Positions 12,612-24,079 of a stretch of 64,000 bases of DNA are shown here, piece by piece. Made by a program: the position numbers and the translations under genes. Source of the stretch: Hepsetus odoe (lineage: Eukaryota; Chordata; Actinopteri; Characiformes; Hepsetidae). The stretch's first letter is position 1. Each line of letters starts with the position of its first letter. The stretch is from the NCBI GenBank assembly GCA_017165825.1, contig CM029384.1, positions 8,085,602 to 8,149,601 of the forward strand, in the 5' to 3' direction. The notes beneath the pieces are model-generated. The model was not told where the DNA came from, did not search any database, and worked only from the letters and a program-made list of their open reading frames with translations.

Positions 12612-12817
12612 GAAACACGGAAAAGGGAAAGAACAAGGAGGTCACCCCACAGCTTCACGTTCCTCCCGAATAATCTGTTTAAAACGGTCAAAGCTGGCAA
12701 TTAAATGAGCTAACGGCGAATACGTTTCATTTTTCCCCTCAAAAATGAAGCAGCGGTGATGTTATCGAGAGGAAAACGCGGAGAGAAGCCCCTTTTCCTT
12801 GGCCAACTTCGATTCTG

Positions 12818-12902
12818 CCGTTCCACCTTAAATGGGACTGCACTCGCGTACCGGCGCGCGAGCAGCCTCTAGAATGTAACGGCGCAATTTAAGGTGGAAC
12901 GG
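12818..12902. repeat. 16-bp inverted repeat around a CpG-rich spacer
   Basis: CCGTTCCACCTTAAAT at 12818-12833 is the exact reverse complement of 12887-12902. The 53-nt spacer contains GCGTACCGGCGCGCG. It lies in the presumed ATXN7L3 promoter region and could form a stem-loop or be the two arms of a factor-binding palindrome. Confidence 0.8.
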
Positions 12903-13587
12903 AACAATTAAAAAGCTGAATAGGAAGCTACTTCGGCTTCGTTGCTAACGGCGACCAACGTGTGAAGAAAGGCTGAAACGAAAGGAGTTCATTCTGAACG
13001 TGACCTGTATGTTGAGCTCATTTTAGCCGGTTGGCATTCACGGAGCTCATAAGTGTCCGAGCGTGGTTTCGGGTTACTTCCAGAATGTGTGCGCGGATAA
13101 ATAGATACAGAAATCACCTCGCCGTCATTTTGTTGCCCCTCGGAGTGTAACTGTATCCCTTCAGCTCAGCGGCCAGCGTCCTTCTCTCAAATTCACCGCC
13201 GACACCGCAAGGAGAGCCCAACAGGGATCATACAACAAAAAGGTGACCGCTACACCTCAGCGTCTGCGAAAGAAATCCGAAACGTGAAGTGGTCTAGCGT
13301 GTCTGGACAGAAATTGAAATTGTGGAGATTGGGGGAAAACAAAACGCGGCCATTTTGCCTCCCGCAAGGCGTCACTAGTCAACTACCGATCCGCGGCACA
13401 TCGATCGGGCGATGAGCGACTTTAAACACTGAAGGAAAACAACACCTGTGGTATTTCCTAACCTCTTTTCCATGAGGAACATGAGAAGGACGGGAAAAGA
13501 GTTTAGAAGGACAACACAGTCCCCCTAGATGTATGAGAGTCTGCCCTGTAAACTTTTCACACTCGCTTCATGGAGACTACAGACAGG

Positions 13588-13608
13588 CACACACACACAC
13601 ACACACAG
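13588..13608. repeat. (CA)n microsatellite
   Basis: About 10 CA units next to a SINE fragment. Confidence 0.85.
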
Positions 13609-13654
13609 TGAAGTGAAACTGCACACCATCCTCTACATTCAACCCACACGTGCG

Positions 13655-13765
13655 AGAAGCAGCGGTAGCCATGGGAGCAGTGATGGGGACGGTACCTTGC
13701 TCAAGGTTATCTACTGATCTGGGATTCGAACCCACAACCTCTGGATCCTGGGAGCTTAACATCCA
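13655..13765 (-). mobile_element. tRNA-derived SINE fragment
   Basis: Contains the GGTACCTTGCTCAAGG landmark and a GGGATTCGAACCCAC B-box region in reverse orientation. The start is degraded. Confidence 0.65.
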
Positions 13766-13920
13766 AGCCTACACACACACCTACACATACTCCACCATTA
13801 AAAGTTAAAGTTGTAGAACACCATTAGTGTATTTTATGCACCCACCTCCTCCCTGAGCTCCACGTCACCCCCCTTCACAGGAAGTGCTGCCCAAACTGCT
13901 AACTGTAGTTAAGATGTTTG

Positions 13921-14080
13921 GCGGGGCAGCGGTGGTCAAGGAGCTGACCCCAGGATCGGAAGGTCGTGGGCTCAGATCCCAGACCAGTAGGTTGACCTGA
14001 GGTACCCTTGAGTAAGGTACCGTCCCTGTCACTGCTCCCTGATATCTGCCCCCTGCTGCACGTGAGTGTATGGGTGAAAA
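13921..14080 (+). mobile_element. tRNA-derived SINE
   Basis: Starts GGCGGGGCAGCGGTGG, contains GATCCCAGACCAGTAGG and CCCTTGAGTAAGG, and ends in a degraded tail. Inverted relative to the fragment at 13655-13765. Lies between ATXN7L3 and UBTF. Confidence 0.75.
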
Positions 14081-14470
14081 ACAAAGGTTATGATTTGTGT
14101 TTCAGAAAGACAAACTCACTTTCCCTTGAAGAAATAAGAAGGATTCTCATTGCAAATCATGTTTCGTCATGCTATATTTATAGAGATGCAGACTTTACGT
14201 TCAGCTGCAAATTATTGCAAATATCTCGTCAACCAATCACACATCAGGCTTAATGGCCTTAAACTTTGCTGCCCTGCAGCGGTTAAACCGTGATTTTGAA
14301 CATTGTTTACCGTAGTATTTTTAACACTTTAAGTGCCTCCGCGTATAATGCTGACCATATCCGTCCCTTTACTGCGCCAGTGTTCCCCTTATTTCTAGCT
14401 GCGACACTGGAAAGTTGTGTAAACTTTCTTCTGGTGAACCCCTCCTCTAAGAGATTAAAAAATAAACTCT
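14081..14470. other. Intergenic stretch between ATXN7L3 and UBTF
   Basis: AT-rich sequence with no recognised gene. UBTF transcription is expected to end at its high-coordinate edge. Confidence 0.5.
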
Positions 14471-14491
14471 CAAGCAGTTGCTAAAGACAGG

Positions 14492-14497
14492 TTTATT
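14492..14497 (-). promoter_or_regulatory. Candidate poly(A) signal (AATAAA) of UBTF
   Basis: Canonical AATAAA on the minus strand about 2.16 kb after the UBTF stop codon, followed by a T/G-containing stretch. A long UBTF 3'UTR is usual in vertebrates. Confidence 0.5.
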
Positions 14498-16654
14498 TGA
14501 TCAAATGGTAAATTCCAGGAATAACATCTCTGACTAGAAAACATCCAAATGTTCCAAATTATCAGCAGTACAAATAATTTTTTTTGCCATTTCTACAAAT
14601 AAACAGCTGAGGGGTATAAAAACTAAAACATACCAAATTAAAATCCCTCCTCAGAGCAACTGACAAATCCAGACCACTGGCCACTAGGAATCACGTAGGG
14701 GACAGCTTGGCCAAATGAAAATACAATGTCCACTCAATACAAAAAGGAAAAAGAAAACAAAAACCCAAACATATTTACAGATACCTTACAACAGCAGTGA
14801 ACCAAATTCATCCTCTCTGATCTTATTTTTTCTAATCCTATTGTCAAATCTACAAAGGACTCCATGCATCACGTGCCCTTGTTCCTCACCATCATGGATG
14901 ACCACCAATACCCATCATGCATTTCCAGCTGACTCGCATACACTCAGCTGGATACATTATGGGACATCTCATTCCTGTTCATTTTAAAGGACACTGAAAA
15001 AACATGTGTCCTTTGTTTTTTTTTTTTTTGTTTTTTTCTTTTCTTTAGGGGGTATATAATATAGTAACAGACACCAACAGTGATCCAAGAGGCATAAAAG
15101 CACGTAGCTCAAACTCCAGCAAAGTCTTTACACAATGCCTATAAAAAAGGACAGGAGAAAAACAGCAACCCCAAACAGTTTCATATATACACACAACAAA
15201 AGATTTTCTCCTCTATTAAATACATCATTCCTTTACATTCCTTGAGCTGGTGCTTGTATAAGAAGATGTCAGTGGTTGAAATACATGGATGGGGTGTGAG
15301 GGGGGAAAGAGGGAAAGGAACACAGAGAGGACGGTCAACTGGGAGGCTCTCTGGGATAAGTGCACAGCATTGTGGGCCATATTTATACCATAATTAGACA
15401 TTTAAAAAGGAACCAAGTAACTTTTAGCATATGTTTAAAACAAAACCAAGCATTTAAAAAAAAAAGAAAAAAAAAAAAAAAGCCAGTCTAACTTCAAACA
15501 AACCAAATATAAAAAAGGAAAAATACACAGCCCCGCAAAGCAGCGTCAAATAAGAAGTAGGAAAAGTAAAATCCAGGTTGGATGGAAACCAACACCAACT
15601 TTAATCATAACACGTTAGCAGCAGGGTTGTGAGGATGGGGGTGGATTCCTCATAGGACTTCATACCTGGGGCAGAGCAAATGTTTGCTGAGAATTTAGTT
15701 TTTAAGCTTTTATTTTTATTACACAGATGAACTCTTGTTCATTTTAAAGTCATCCGATGTAAAACTTCAAAATGAAGCCAGCATGTTGGCTAAGGAGACG
15801 AATGGGTGCCCAATTAAAAAGAAAAAGAAAAAGGGAAAAAAAAAAAAAAGCTGATGGCAGCAAGTGTGACTAATACCATCTACATGGACAGACATTCAAA
15901 AAAAATTGCATTACCGTTCCTGAAGATACCACATTACGAACAGAATTACAGAAGCAAAAATACACCATTGCAGCAAATGCAGTAAGAGGGGAAAAAAGGA
16001 TTTGGAAAGTCATGATGATGGTGAAAAGAGTGGGGAGAAGGAGGATAGGAAAGACAGAGCAGACATTCTTTAGAGTGCAAGTATTTGGTCCCCTTTACCT
16101 CCCAAAAGAAATCCGCCTTTGCTGACGGATTCTTTGGCGTGTGGGTCTGTTACTCCCCTGAAAAAGGACTGGGAAAGAGAAGAGGTCATCATCCTTATAG
16201 TAAATCCTTCAAAATAATGGCTTCAGACACTAAATGCAAAGAGTAAAGGACTACTTTAAGGTACCACCAGCAATTTTCAAAAGCACATCTGCGACAATAG
16301 AAGGGAGATCAGCTGTTAAGCACAGCTGAACATCATTAAATGACAGATTCGTGTTGGCTGCGGGTGAATTGAGGGCATGTGTCAGTCCTGTGAGTGTGCA
16401 TTTTCCTCCCCTGTTCATTTTTAATCGCCTTCCTTAAAAGTCTTTAAGTTAAACACGCTTGGTGATACAGTGAAGGGAAAACAGGGAAAAGCAAAAGATG
16501 ATTGAGAGAGATGGTTGCTGAGTAAGTGGACATGGTGGTGGAGGGAGCTCCCCTTTGTAGCTGGAGGAGTTCTGCAGGCCCATGGGTCTGACTTGTGGCT
16601 CAGTTCACAGGCTCTCTCTGGCAGTCTGCGGGCTTGCTCTGCTCTGGCTCCCTC
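14498..16654 (-). other. Probable UBTF 3' untranslated region
   Basis: ORF-poor, A/T-rich sequence with several homopolymer runs directly follows the UBTF stop codon up to the AATAAA signal. No other gene is recognisable in it. Confidence 0.5.
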
Positions 16655-17063
16655 TCAGTCTGAGTCTGAATCTGATGAATCGTCTGAGCTAGACCCACTG
16701 CTGCTCGTCTCGGATTTATTTTCCTTATCCTCTGCCTCTTCGTCGTCCTCTTCCTCCTCCTCTTCATTCTGAGAAAGGAGTGGAATTCGACATGGCAAAT
16801 CAGATACAAGTGTTTTTTTTCTTTTTTATTTAAAATTATGTGGCCTACATGCATTAAAATACAATTGAATCTCATACATCTGATTTGCTATTTAGTCAGG
16901 ACAGCTAGCATTTCATATTACAGCATTTTTTTCATCAGAGAAGCAATGCTAGAAATCTCACATCTTCGTCGTCATCATCTTCACTGTCCTCTGCACTGGA
17001 TGATCCCTCCTCAGACTCCTTCTCATCATCATCGTCGTCGTCATCCTCTTCATCTTCATCTTC
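16655..17063 (-). CDS. ubtf: UBTF exons 19-20: acidic C-terminal tail
   Basis: Two exons (16962-17063 and 16655-16768) encode residues 664-734, almost entirely Asp, Glu and Ser. In UBF this tail is phosphorylated by CK2-type kinases and is needed for SL1 contact and Pol I activation. The coding strand here is GAX-rich, seen on the plus strand as TCDTC-type repeats; this is coding, not a microsatellite. Confidence 0.93.
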
Positions 17064-18235
17064 CTATATTGGACAAGTAGGTTGTTGAGAAAAGAAAGTG
17101 TGAAGCCGTACATTTACAGTTTATGGTGACTCTAATGAGGGACTAGTTCGACTTCACACTCACTGAGACCGTTGACTTGGCTTTCTGTTTTGCACTGCTA
17201 CCACCTGCTTTACCAGTACCCTTCCTTTTCTGTAAAAAAAAAAAATAAAAATTATATATATAAATAAATGAGCACTGATCATATTTGAGTCCCTCAATTT
17301 TTCATAGAAGAAAATGTACTTAAAAAGAAATAAATGAGTAACGTACTAAGGAAATGTACTCCTTATAGGAAGCTCTCTCTTGGGATGACAAGCTCTGTGA
17401 AAGAAAACATTTGACATCGTCAAGTTTTAAACAAAGTTATTAACAAAATATATATCTTTGTAGTAAATAGAGTGTTTGTACCGCAAGCCACTGTTCAAGC
17501 TGCACTTTGTACTGCTTTTGTTTTTCCACTGCAATCCTCTTGTAGCGGTCCTTTTCCTTCTGAGGGAGCCTTTGCCAGCGGCCACCGATTTCAGCCATGC
17601 GCTCCTTCATAGGCAGATGGTTCAGCTCGCCATTAGACAGCATTTCCTGAGAGAACTTCTGGTAGCCGTTCCTAAGGGTAAAAGTCACACATCAACATAG
17701 AAAAAGGCCTCTTTTTTTTGTTGTGTATCCACATCCAATGAACCCAGCTGGGTCACTATGGCTCAACTTAACAAATGATCCATGCTTTTATTATGTATTA
17801 AATGGTCAAATTCATCATGCAACCCCTGCAGAAAAATATATAACTCTTGAGATTTGAGTCAGTTATGTGTATTTTTCTCAGGGATACATGAAGTATTCAA
17901 AATTGCTGAAAATACAAAAGAGAAAAGGAGTTACTGAGTAATCAAGGTTACTTGCTACTCTGCAGGATAAACAATTTCTAAAAGTACTAAAAAGTTGACA
18001 TTTGACAATTAAAAGGAACGTAGAGCTTCTTGTACAACAGAAGTGACAATATTTAAATCTCCTTGAGATTCTGGCCTGTAGTAGGAGCACAGATGCAGAA
18101 ATACATATGTAGTGACCTGTACCTGTGCACATGGCATATTGGAGATATTTTGGATTTCTTTTTACTGGCCCAGGTGCAGCAAAAAACACAATGATTCAAT
18201 ATGAGATGGTTGAGGATGGACATTACCAAAAATTG

Positions 18236-18280
<45 letters not shown>

Positions 18281-21200
18281 TAATATGAGCCAGAGTGACC
18301 CAGCCTCTAATAGATTTCAATAAACCGGTCAGACAAGTATGCACATCAACAAAAAATTGAACTCACGATGGTGGTTTTTTGGGCTCTCCATCAAACTTCA
18401 TCTTTTTCCCTGAGGCAATCATTGTAGGAGGAGCACGCATCTCACTCACCTCTCTCTGACAGAGAGAAAAAAAAAAGGAAATATGATTTTTGAGAACTGA
18501 ATTATTACTACCAAGTCACACTAGTTTCGATTCTGAACTTGAGCCTGTCTGACTTGAAGTGCACAACTCCACAGAATACAAAAAATGACCAAGTGCAGCT
18601 GTTGTGGAGTAATGAACGCATTACAAATGTTTGGTGACTGAAACTACAAAACTGACAGATCAGGGCGTGTTCCATTTTTTTTGTTTTTTTTTTTTAATCC
18701 TAAATTGAGTACATGCTATAAGCTTATGCATGGATATTTTAAATTATTTGCATTTACGACGTTTAGCAGGCGCTCTTATCCAGATCGACTTATATTTCTT
18801 ATCTACAGGGACAGTCCCGCTGGTGCAACTTGGGGTTAAGTGTCACTTTTGTGACTCAGGAACCCAATGAAGGTAGTGCTGGAGGTGGGATTCAATTCTG
18901 CAACCTCTTGGTTCATAGGCCAAGATGTTACCCTTACAAAGATATAGGCATGTGAATATGCCCAATGAAGTATTTTTTGCAAACAAACAAACAAAAAAAA
19001 AATCTCATTACATTACATTACAGAAATGTAGGATCTTCTCCCCCACAGGGACAAACCGAACACCACACAAAAATTATTCACTTCTGATATGGTCAAGCAT
19101 GAACAAATCAAATATTTGTGACCTAGAATGACCCTTCTGTTAAAGCATTGCTCACCTCATATCTCTTCTGGTCCTCTGCAGCTTTTTTGATCCACATGAT
19201 CTTCTCTTTCTTCTCCATGGTGTTCCAGGTGGCCTCCATTGCTTTCTCTGCTTTTGGCCGGTCATTCTGAACAAGCGACCATTGTGAGAGTTAATGCAAT
19301 TGGTATTAAGAGTCTTACAAGCAGCTGATGACTCAAATATCCAGATGAAGAAAAGGTTTAAAATTCTCGCCCGTACCTTAAATCGAGCCATATAATCACC
19401 AATGACACTGTGTTGCCAGATTTCCTGTGGATTCTTGGGTGGTTCAGGTAACTTTCCTTTATCCTCTTTACCCCTTTTCTCTGACTCTGCCTTCAAGACT
19501 GCCTCCAGGTTCTTGAATTTTTCCTGTTTAGAGTAGAGTTTTGAATTCAAAAAACCTACACCCACAATTTAAAATACAAACATTTACTTACAGCTACGTA
19601 GGTTTAAATATTTGTGTTCAAATTGTTTACTAAACATATATCCTACTCATCAGCCAATACATTCCTATATAGTATAGTATATAGTACTTTCCTGTATAGT
19701 AACCAGCAGAAACATATTCAATGAAATGTGATGCAACAGGTAGACTTTCCATTTACCTAATTTTGTACATGTTCATTATTTTCTGAAGTATCCTCCAACC
19801 ATTTTTAATGCACAAGGTTGCTACATTGTCATGAAAGTTTCAAACTTCTGCTCAAGGTACCACCAAGTTGCAATACTTTAATCACATGAGATCTCGCAAT
19901 ATTCAATGTTTTACCTTCTTCTTGTCAGAAAGATCATTCCACATGCGGGCAAGGAGTCTGGTAAGTTCACTGTCAGAAAGGTCGGGCCTCTCCTGCTGGA
20001 GTTTGGGCCGCTTCTCTTCAGCAAAAATAAACATGGCAGAAATGGGCCGTTTGGGTTTCTCTGGGGTGGCCTGTACACATATAGGAAAGTGAAAGAATGA
20101 ATCATAGAACACAAAAAGGAAACCTAACCACAGAGCATTAATCAACAGCTCCACTTACTTTTGCTTTAGAGCTCTTTTTAGAGGCTGGGCTGCTGCCCCC
20201 AGTGCCTTTCTTGAAGCCCACCATCTTCTGCTCTGCCAAAATCCTCTGTTGTTCCTCCTCTGAAATGCTCTACAGAGGGGGAAAAAAGTATAAGCACAAA
20301 AACCAACACATACACACCAAAACAGCATCTGCTAAAGCACATCTACTTACACAAAGATATCGGTTCATTTCAACTTCAAATTCCTTCTTTTTCTGAAAGA
20401 AAAAAGAGGGAGGGGGATGTAAAGATCCAGCAACAGTAATTTTGCATTTGAACTTCATTGTGAATCAGGTTATCTGGTCCACATATTCTGTAATTTAATG
20501 TGAATACTTGTAGAGCTGGTTTCCTGGACTGGGATTAAGCCTTGTCCAAATCAAATGATTATGAAGAGATTTTACAATTAAAAGAAAATGTATTCAAAGA
20601 CTAGGCTTAATCCTAAAAATGTCTTGGCATAACAGTTCGCTTTTATAGTCTAAAGAAATGTTAAGCTAAGGAAGTTACTAGGAGGGAAATTTTTTATTTA
20701 TTCAGCTTGATGCTCAGACCTGCTCGCAGCGTTTCTGGTAGGCATCCTTCTCGCCCTGTTTGAGCAGTTTCCAACGTTGGCTGCACATAACCATGCGCTC
20801 TGTACTTGGTACGTCCTTCATACTAGACATCAGCTCAGCACAGAACATGGAGTACCCGTTCCTAAAGTAACAGCATGAACAAGAAAGAGCAACCTTCAGA
20901 TACAGTTTACAAAGCTCTGACAGAGGAAAAACGTCTTGTTTCCCTTTAAGGACTCACGGATTTAAAATCGCAGTATGAGGTTATTGACACCACATGTCTG
21001 GCAATTATGTAAGTCTTGTGAGAGGTTTTCTTTATTAAAAAAAACAGGCCATGCACTTACGATGGTGGTTTGTCAGGCCGGCCATCAAACTTGTCTTTAA
21101 GCTGTCTTTCTGCTTTGGTCAAAGTGGACTTGACAATGTCTTCCTCAGTCATGTTCAGCTCTGGGTGCTGCTGAATAAACCCCCGCATCTTCTCCTACAA

Positions 21201-23759
21201 GGAAGATTGTAAAGGTTTAAAAAAGCAATAACCAGAAGAAGTAAGAAAGTTGCCTGCCTGAAAAATGTGCATCAGTGTTTCTGATGATAATCAGAATCCT
21301 TTAAAGGAAGATCAGTCGCAGAGATGCTAATTTTCAGAGCAGTTTCAAAATGCGATTCAGGCATGACTGATTTAAGTAATACAAAAAGAAATGTCTGCCC
21401 AATATAATTCATTCAAAAAATTCAACAAGCAGATGCTGAAGAAACCCTCACATCATACTCCTTAAGCTGCTCCAGAGACTTGCCAATCCACTTCAGTCTC
21501 TTTTTGTCTGATAGCTGTGTCCACTTCTTCCCAAGACTGTCCTTGATGTCTTTGGTGGTGGCCTGTTGACAAGAATTGTCAGAAGAAGGTTTTGTTATGG
21601 CTGCAGCAAGAAAAACACCAACTCACAGATAAATATAGCATGCTTTTGCTTAGAGAGTCTTATTCATTGTGGCTTTCTGAATAAATAAAAGAAATGACAG
21701 GCAGATGGAGACGAGTGGTCAGGTGAGCTTACATCTGCACGCGTTTTAAGAAAAGCCTTCTTCTCATGGTTGTACCAAAGCTGCTGAGGGGTCTTGGGTT
21801 TCTCTGGGACATTGGAGTTCTTTTTACCCGTTGTCTCTAACAGGTCTGGATGCTCCTCCCTGTATGTAGACGTCACATCATTGAAAAAAATAAATAAATA
21901 AAACATGTATAACACCCTCCAGATACAAGAACTGCTCCAGAGTTGGCAGTATAAAGAAAACTGTGACTCTAATGCTGAATTAATTAAGCAATGTTAAATC
22001 TCATTAAATGCCATTAAGAATGTTTTCAACCATTTGTTTTTGTACTTGCCTGAACTTCAACATGTTAAGAACAAAAGATTCTTTTTCTTTGAGAAAATCA
22101 TTTACATATTTCTCCTGCAGAGAGAGAAAGGTTTGCTGTTAATTTGTTACTTGGGTAATTTGATTAAAAAGATGCATGAGTCTGAAATCAACAACTAGAA
22201 AGTTTATTGAAATTAAATATTGTTGGCAGATAAGACACAAAGCACACAATCCAACTATAACTCCCCTCCCCTTTCCACCCAATAATTAACAACCTAGAAC
22301 TAACTTCAAAAGGACACTTCAAAGCAACAGGGCTAATCAAAAGGAAATCATAAGAAAACATTCTCTACTCAAGGCTGGAAATTCAGGACTGTTTGCATCC
22401 CACCTTGGTGTAAAAATATTATAATCACTATACTCTCATGTTTTCACATATTTAACAGAGTATCTGTATGTGGGCTCATTTCAAACTACAAATAACTACA
22501 AATACTGCTTAAAACTCAGGCCCTACATGTACCTTTTTGCGTTCTGGCAACTCCTTGTATTTCTTTGAGAGGATCTTTGTCAGGTCCAGGTTGCTCATCT
22601 CTGGGTGAAGTTTGGCATACTTGGCTCTTTTTTCCATGAAGAAGCGAAAGTATGGTGTCAGAGGCTTCTTGGGGAAGTCTGGGTGTTTCTGTAGAAAGGA
22701 TAATTAGTTGAGTTCTTATTGCTAGAGGAAAAATTTTGTCTAGTGAGTTTCTTATTCAACTTCAGGCCAGACATTTTTGTTAAAAATGAATGAATAAATA
22801 AATAAAATGTGAAAATATAAAATGTATCAGAAATCAGGACTTTAAGAGAGGAGAATGTGTCAATTCATGACTCATAGTTTGAATCTCTCAAAAGGAGGAA
22901 AAACTAAGTGCATACATCTTGATTTAACCTTCCTAAGTTTTTAAGATGAAACTCATTATCATTTTAAGACAATGGTCATTTTTACTTCAATCTAAATCAA
23001 CCAAACAGTATGAAATCTAGTGGTACTAGCACAGTGTTGCTTCAGTGATTATGAAGACTTCTGTTTACCTTCAGTTTTTTGCCTTTGTAGGGATTCTTGA
23101 TGTAATCTTGTGCATCCACAATTAGCTCTGTCAGTGTACGAAATTTGCGGATCTGTAGGTAGAGATTGTTATATGCGAAACAATTAACCCCTCTTCACAA
23201 GCCTCTTTAAAAACACATGGTTGTGTTTCTGATACAAAATCAGCACTTAAAATCCCTAGATTGCTAGATCCAGAGCAACAACACAGGAAAAAGTGTAACT
23301 TAATGTTGTTATATTGTAAATAAATTTGAAAAAGTTTCAACAAAACTTTGGAATGGTAAATATGCGTGGTTTCTAATTCTCCCGACTCCTTGGTGGAGTA
23401 ATTTTACCAACGAGACCACCTCACCTCTCTTGAGACCTCAAGCCATTTCTGTTTGCACATCTCAGCAGAGTAGCTGTTGAATGCCACCTTCTCCCAGTCC
23501 AGATGGGCTTCAGATGTCTTGTACTTGGCCAGGTCCTTCTCTGGCAGATTCACTTGCATGGCATCCAGGAGTTTCAGCAAATCATCCTGGGCCCAGACTG
23601 CAAGCGGGACGGTTTAAGGTTACAGTTTTTGAAGTCCGCACACATTCATTTCACATGATGGTATACAAGAGTGTGTTTCTTTTTTTAAATAGAAGAAAAG
23701 CAGCTGTTTCCTTTACACCCACCTTGCTCTTTACTTGCAGAATCCATGCCTCCATTCAT
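16655..23759 (-). CDS. ubtf: Upstream binding transcription factor (UBF), RNA polymerase I HMG-box factor
   Basis: Twenty coding exons on the minus strand: 23723-23759, 23425-23597, 23069-23152, 22533-22688, 22050-22114, 21733-21859, 21452-21562, 21061-21194, 20720-20861, 20351-20392, 20159-20269, 19915-20070, 19377-19523, 19156-19266, 18367-18455, 17482-17671, 17347-17394, 17164-17229, 16962-17063, 16655-16768. The sum is 2205 nt, 734 codons plus stop (human 764). Start MNGGMDSASK matches the family. Domains: dimerisation region about 1-100; six HMG boxes near 104-172, 190-258, 292-356, 398-466, 475-538 and 558-624; Asp/Glu/Ser tail 664-734 ending SDSDSD. UBF is known to bend rDNA promoter and enhancer DNA, recruit SL1 and hold nucleolar rDNA open. 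All introns are GT-AG except one GC-AG after exon 5. Identification is very secure. Confidence 0.97.
18238..18284. repeat. (AAAT)n(AAT)n microsatellite
   Basis: Simple repeat in the UBTF intron between exons 15 and 16. Confidence 0.9.
18747..18935 (+). mobile_element. Interspersed retroposon (GCTCTTATCC family) in a UBTF intron
   Basis: Starts with a degraded GTTTAGCAGGCGCTCTTATCC and contains ACAGGGACAGTCC, then GACTCAGGAACCCAATG and GGAGGTGGGATTC. Same landmarks and order as 41800-41988. Confidence 0.75.
21452..21562 (-). CDS. ubtf: UBTF exon 7: UBF1-specific 37-residue segment of HMG box 2
   Basis: This 111-nt phase-0 exon encodes residues 215-251, beginning ATTKDIKDSLGKKW and ending EQLKEYD. 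It matches in position and length the 37 residues known to be present in UBF1 and skipped in UBF2 in mammals. Skipping keeps the frame, so the same alternative splice is possible here. Whether the fish uses it cannot be read from sequence. Confidence 0.85.
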
Positions 23760-24079
23760 TCTCTAAAGACCCCTCCAAGAAGAATAAAAGGGATTAAATG
23801 TCAGATTGAAAATTCTGAAATCCTTAATGAACAGAAAAAAATAAGGGCCACAAATTAACAGATCAGTCTATTTTGTCACGAGTAGTCTGGTGGCAAATTG
23901 ACATGAATGGGGGGGGGGGGGAAACAAAACCTATAATAATTATGAAATGCACATCAATAGTATTTGAGATTTTTCTCGCCATCAAATGAACCTGCCGAGT
24001 TACTGGTGTCCCAAACTACTCACTCCTATACATTGGGATTAAAACCCAGCCCTACACATAATAGTTGTTCATTACACCG

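Larger units (their letters stand above)
12340..13440 (-). promoter_or_regulatory. CpG-rich 5' region and probable promoter of ATXN7L3
   Basis: CpG frequency rises sharply from about 12500 to 13400 compared with the AT-rich flanks, immediately upstream of the start-codon exon. An AG at the ACAATAG just before the start exon suggests that this exon is spliced to upstream non-coding exon(s) here. The region includes a 16-bp inverted repeat (12818-12833 with 12887-12902). The exact start site cannot be read from sequence. Confidence 0.6.

Noticed and set aside
16962..17063. TCATC/TCGTC simple repeat in this stretch
   Set aside because: It is the antisense of the Asp/Glu-rich UBTF tail, bounded by correct splice sites and in frame.
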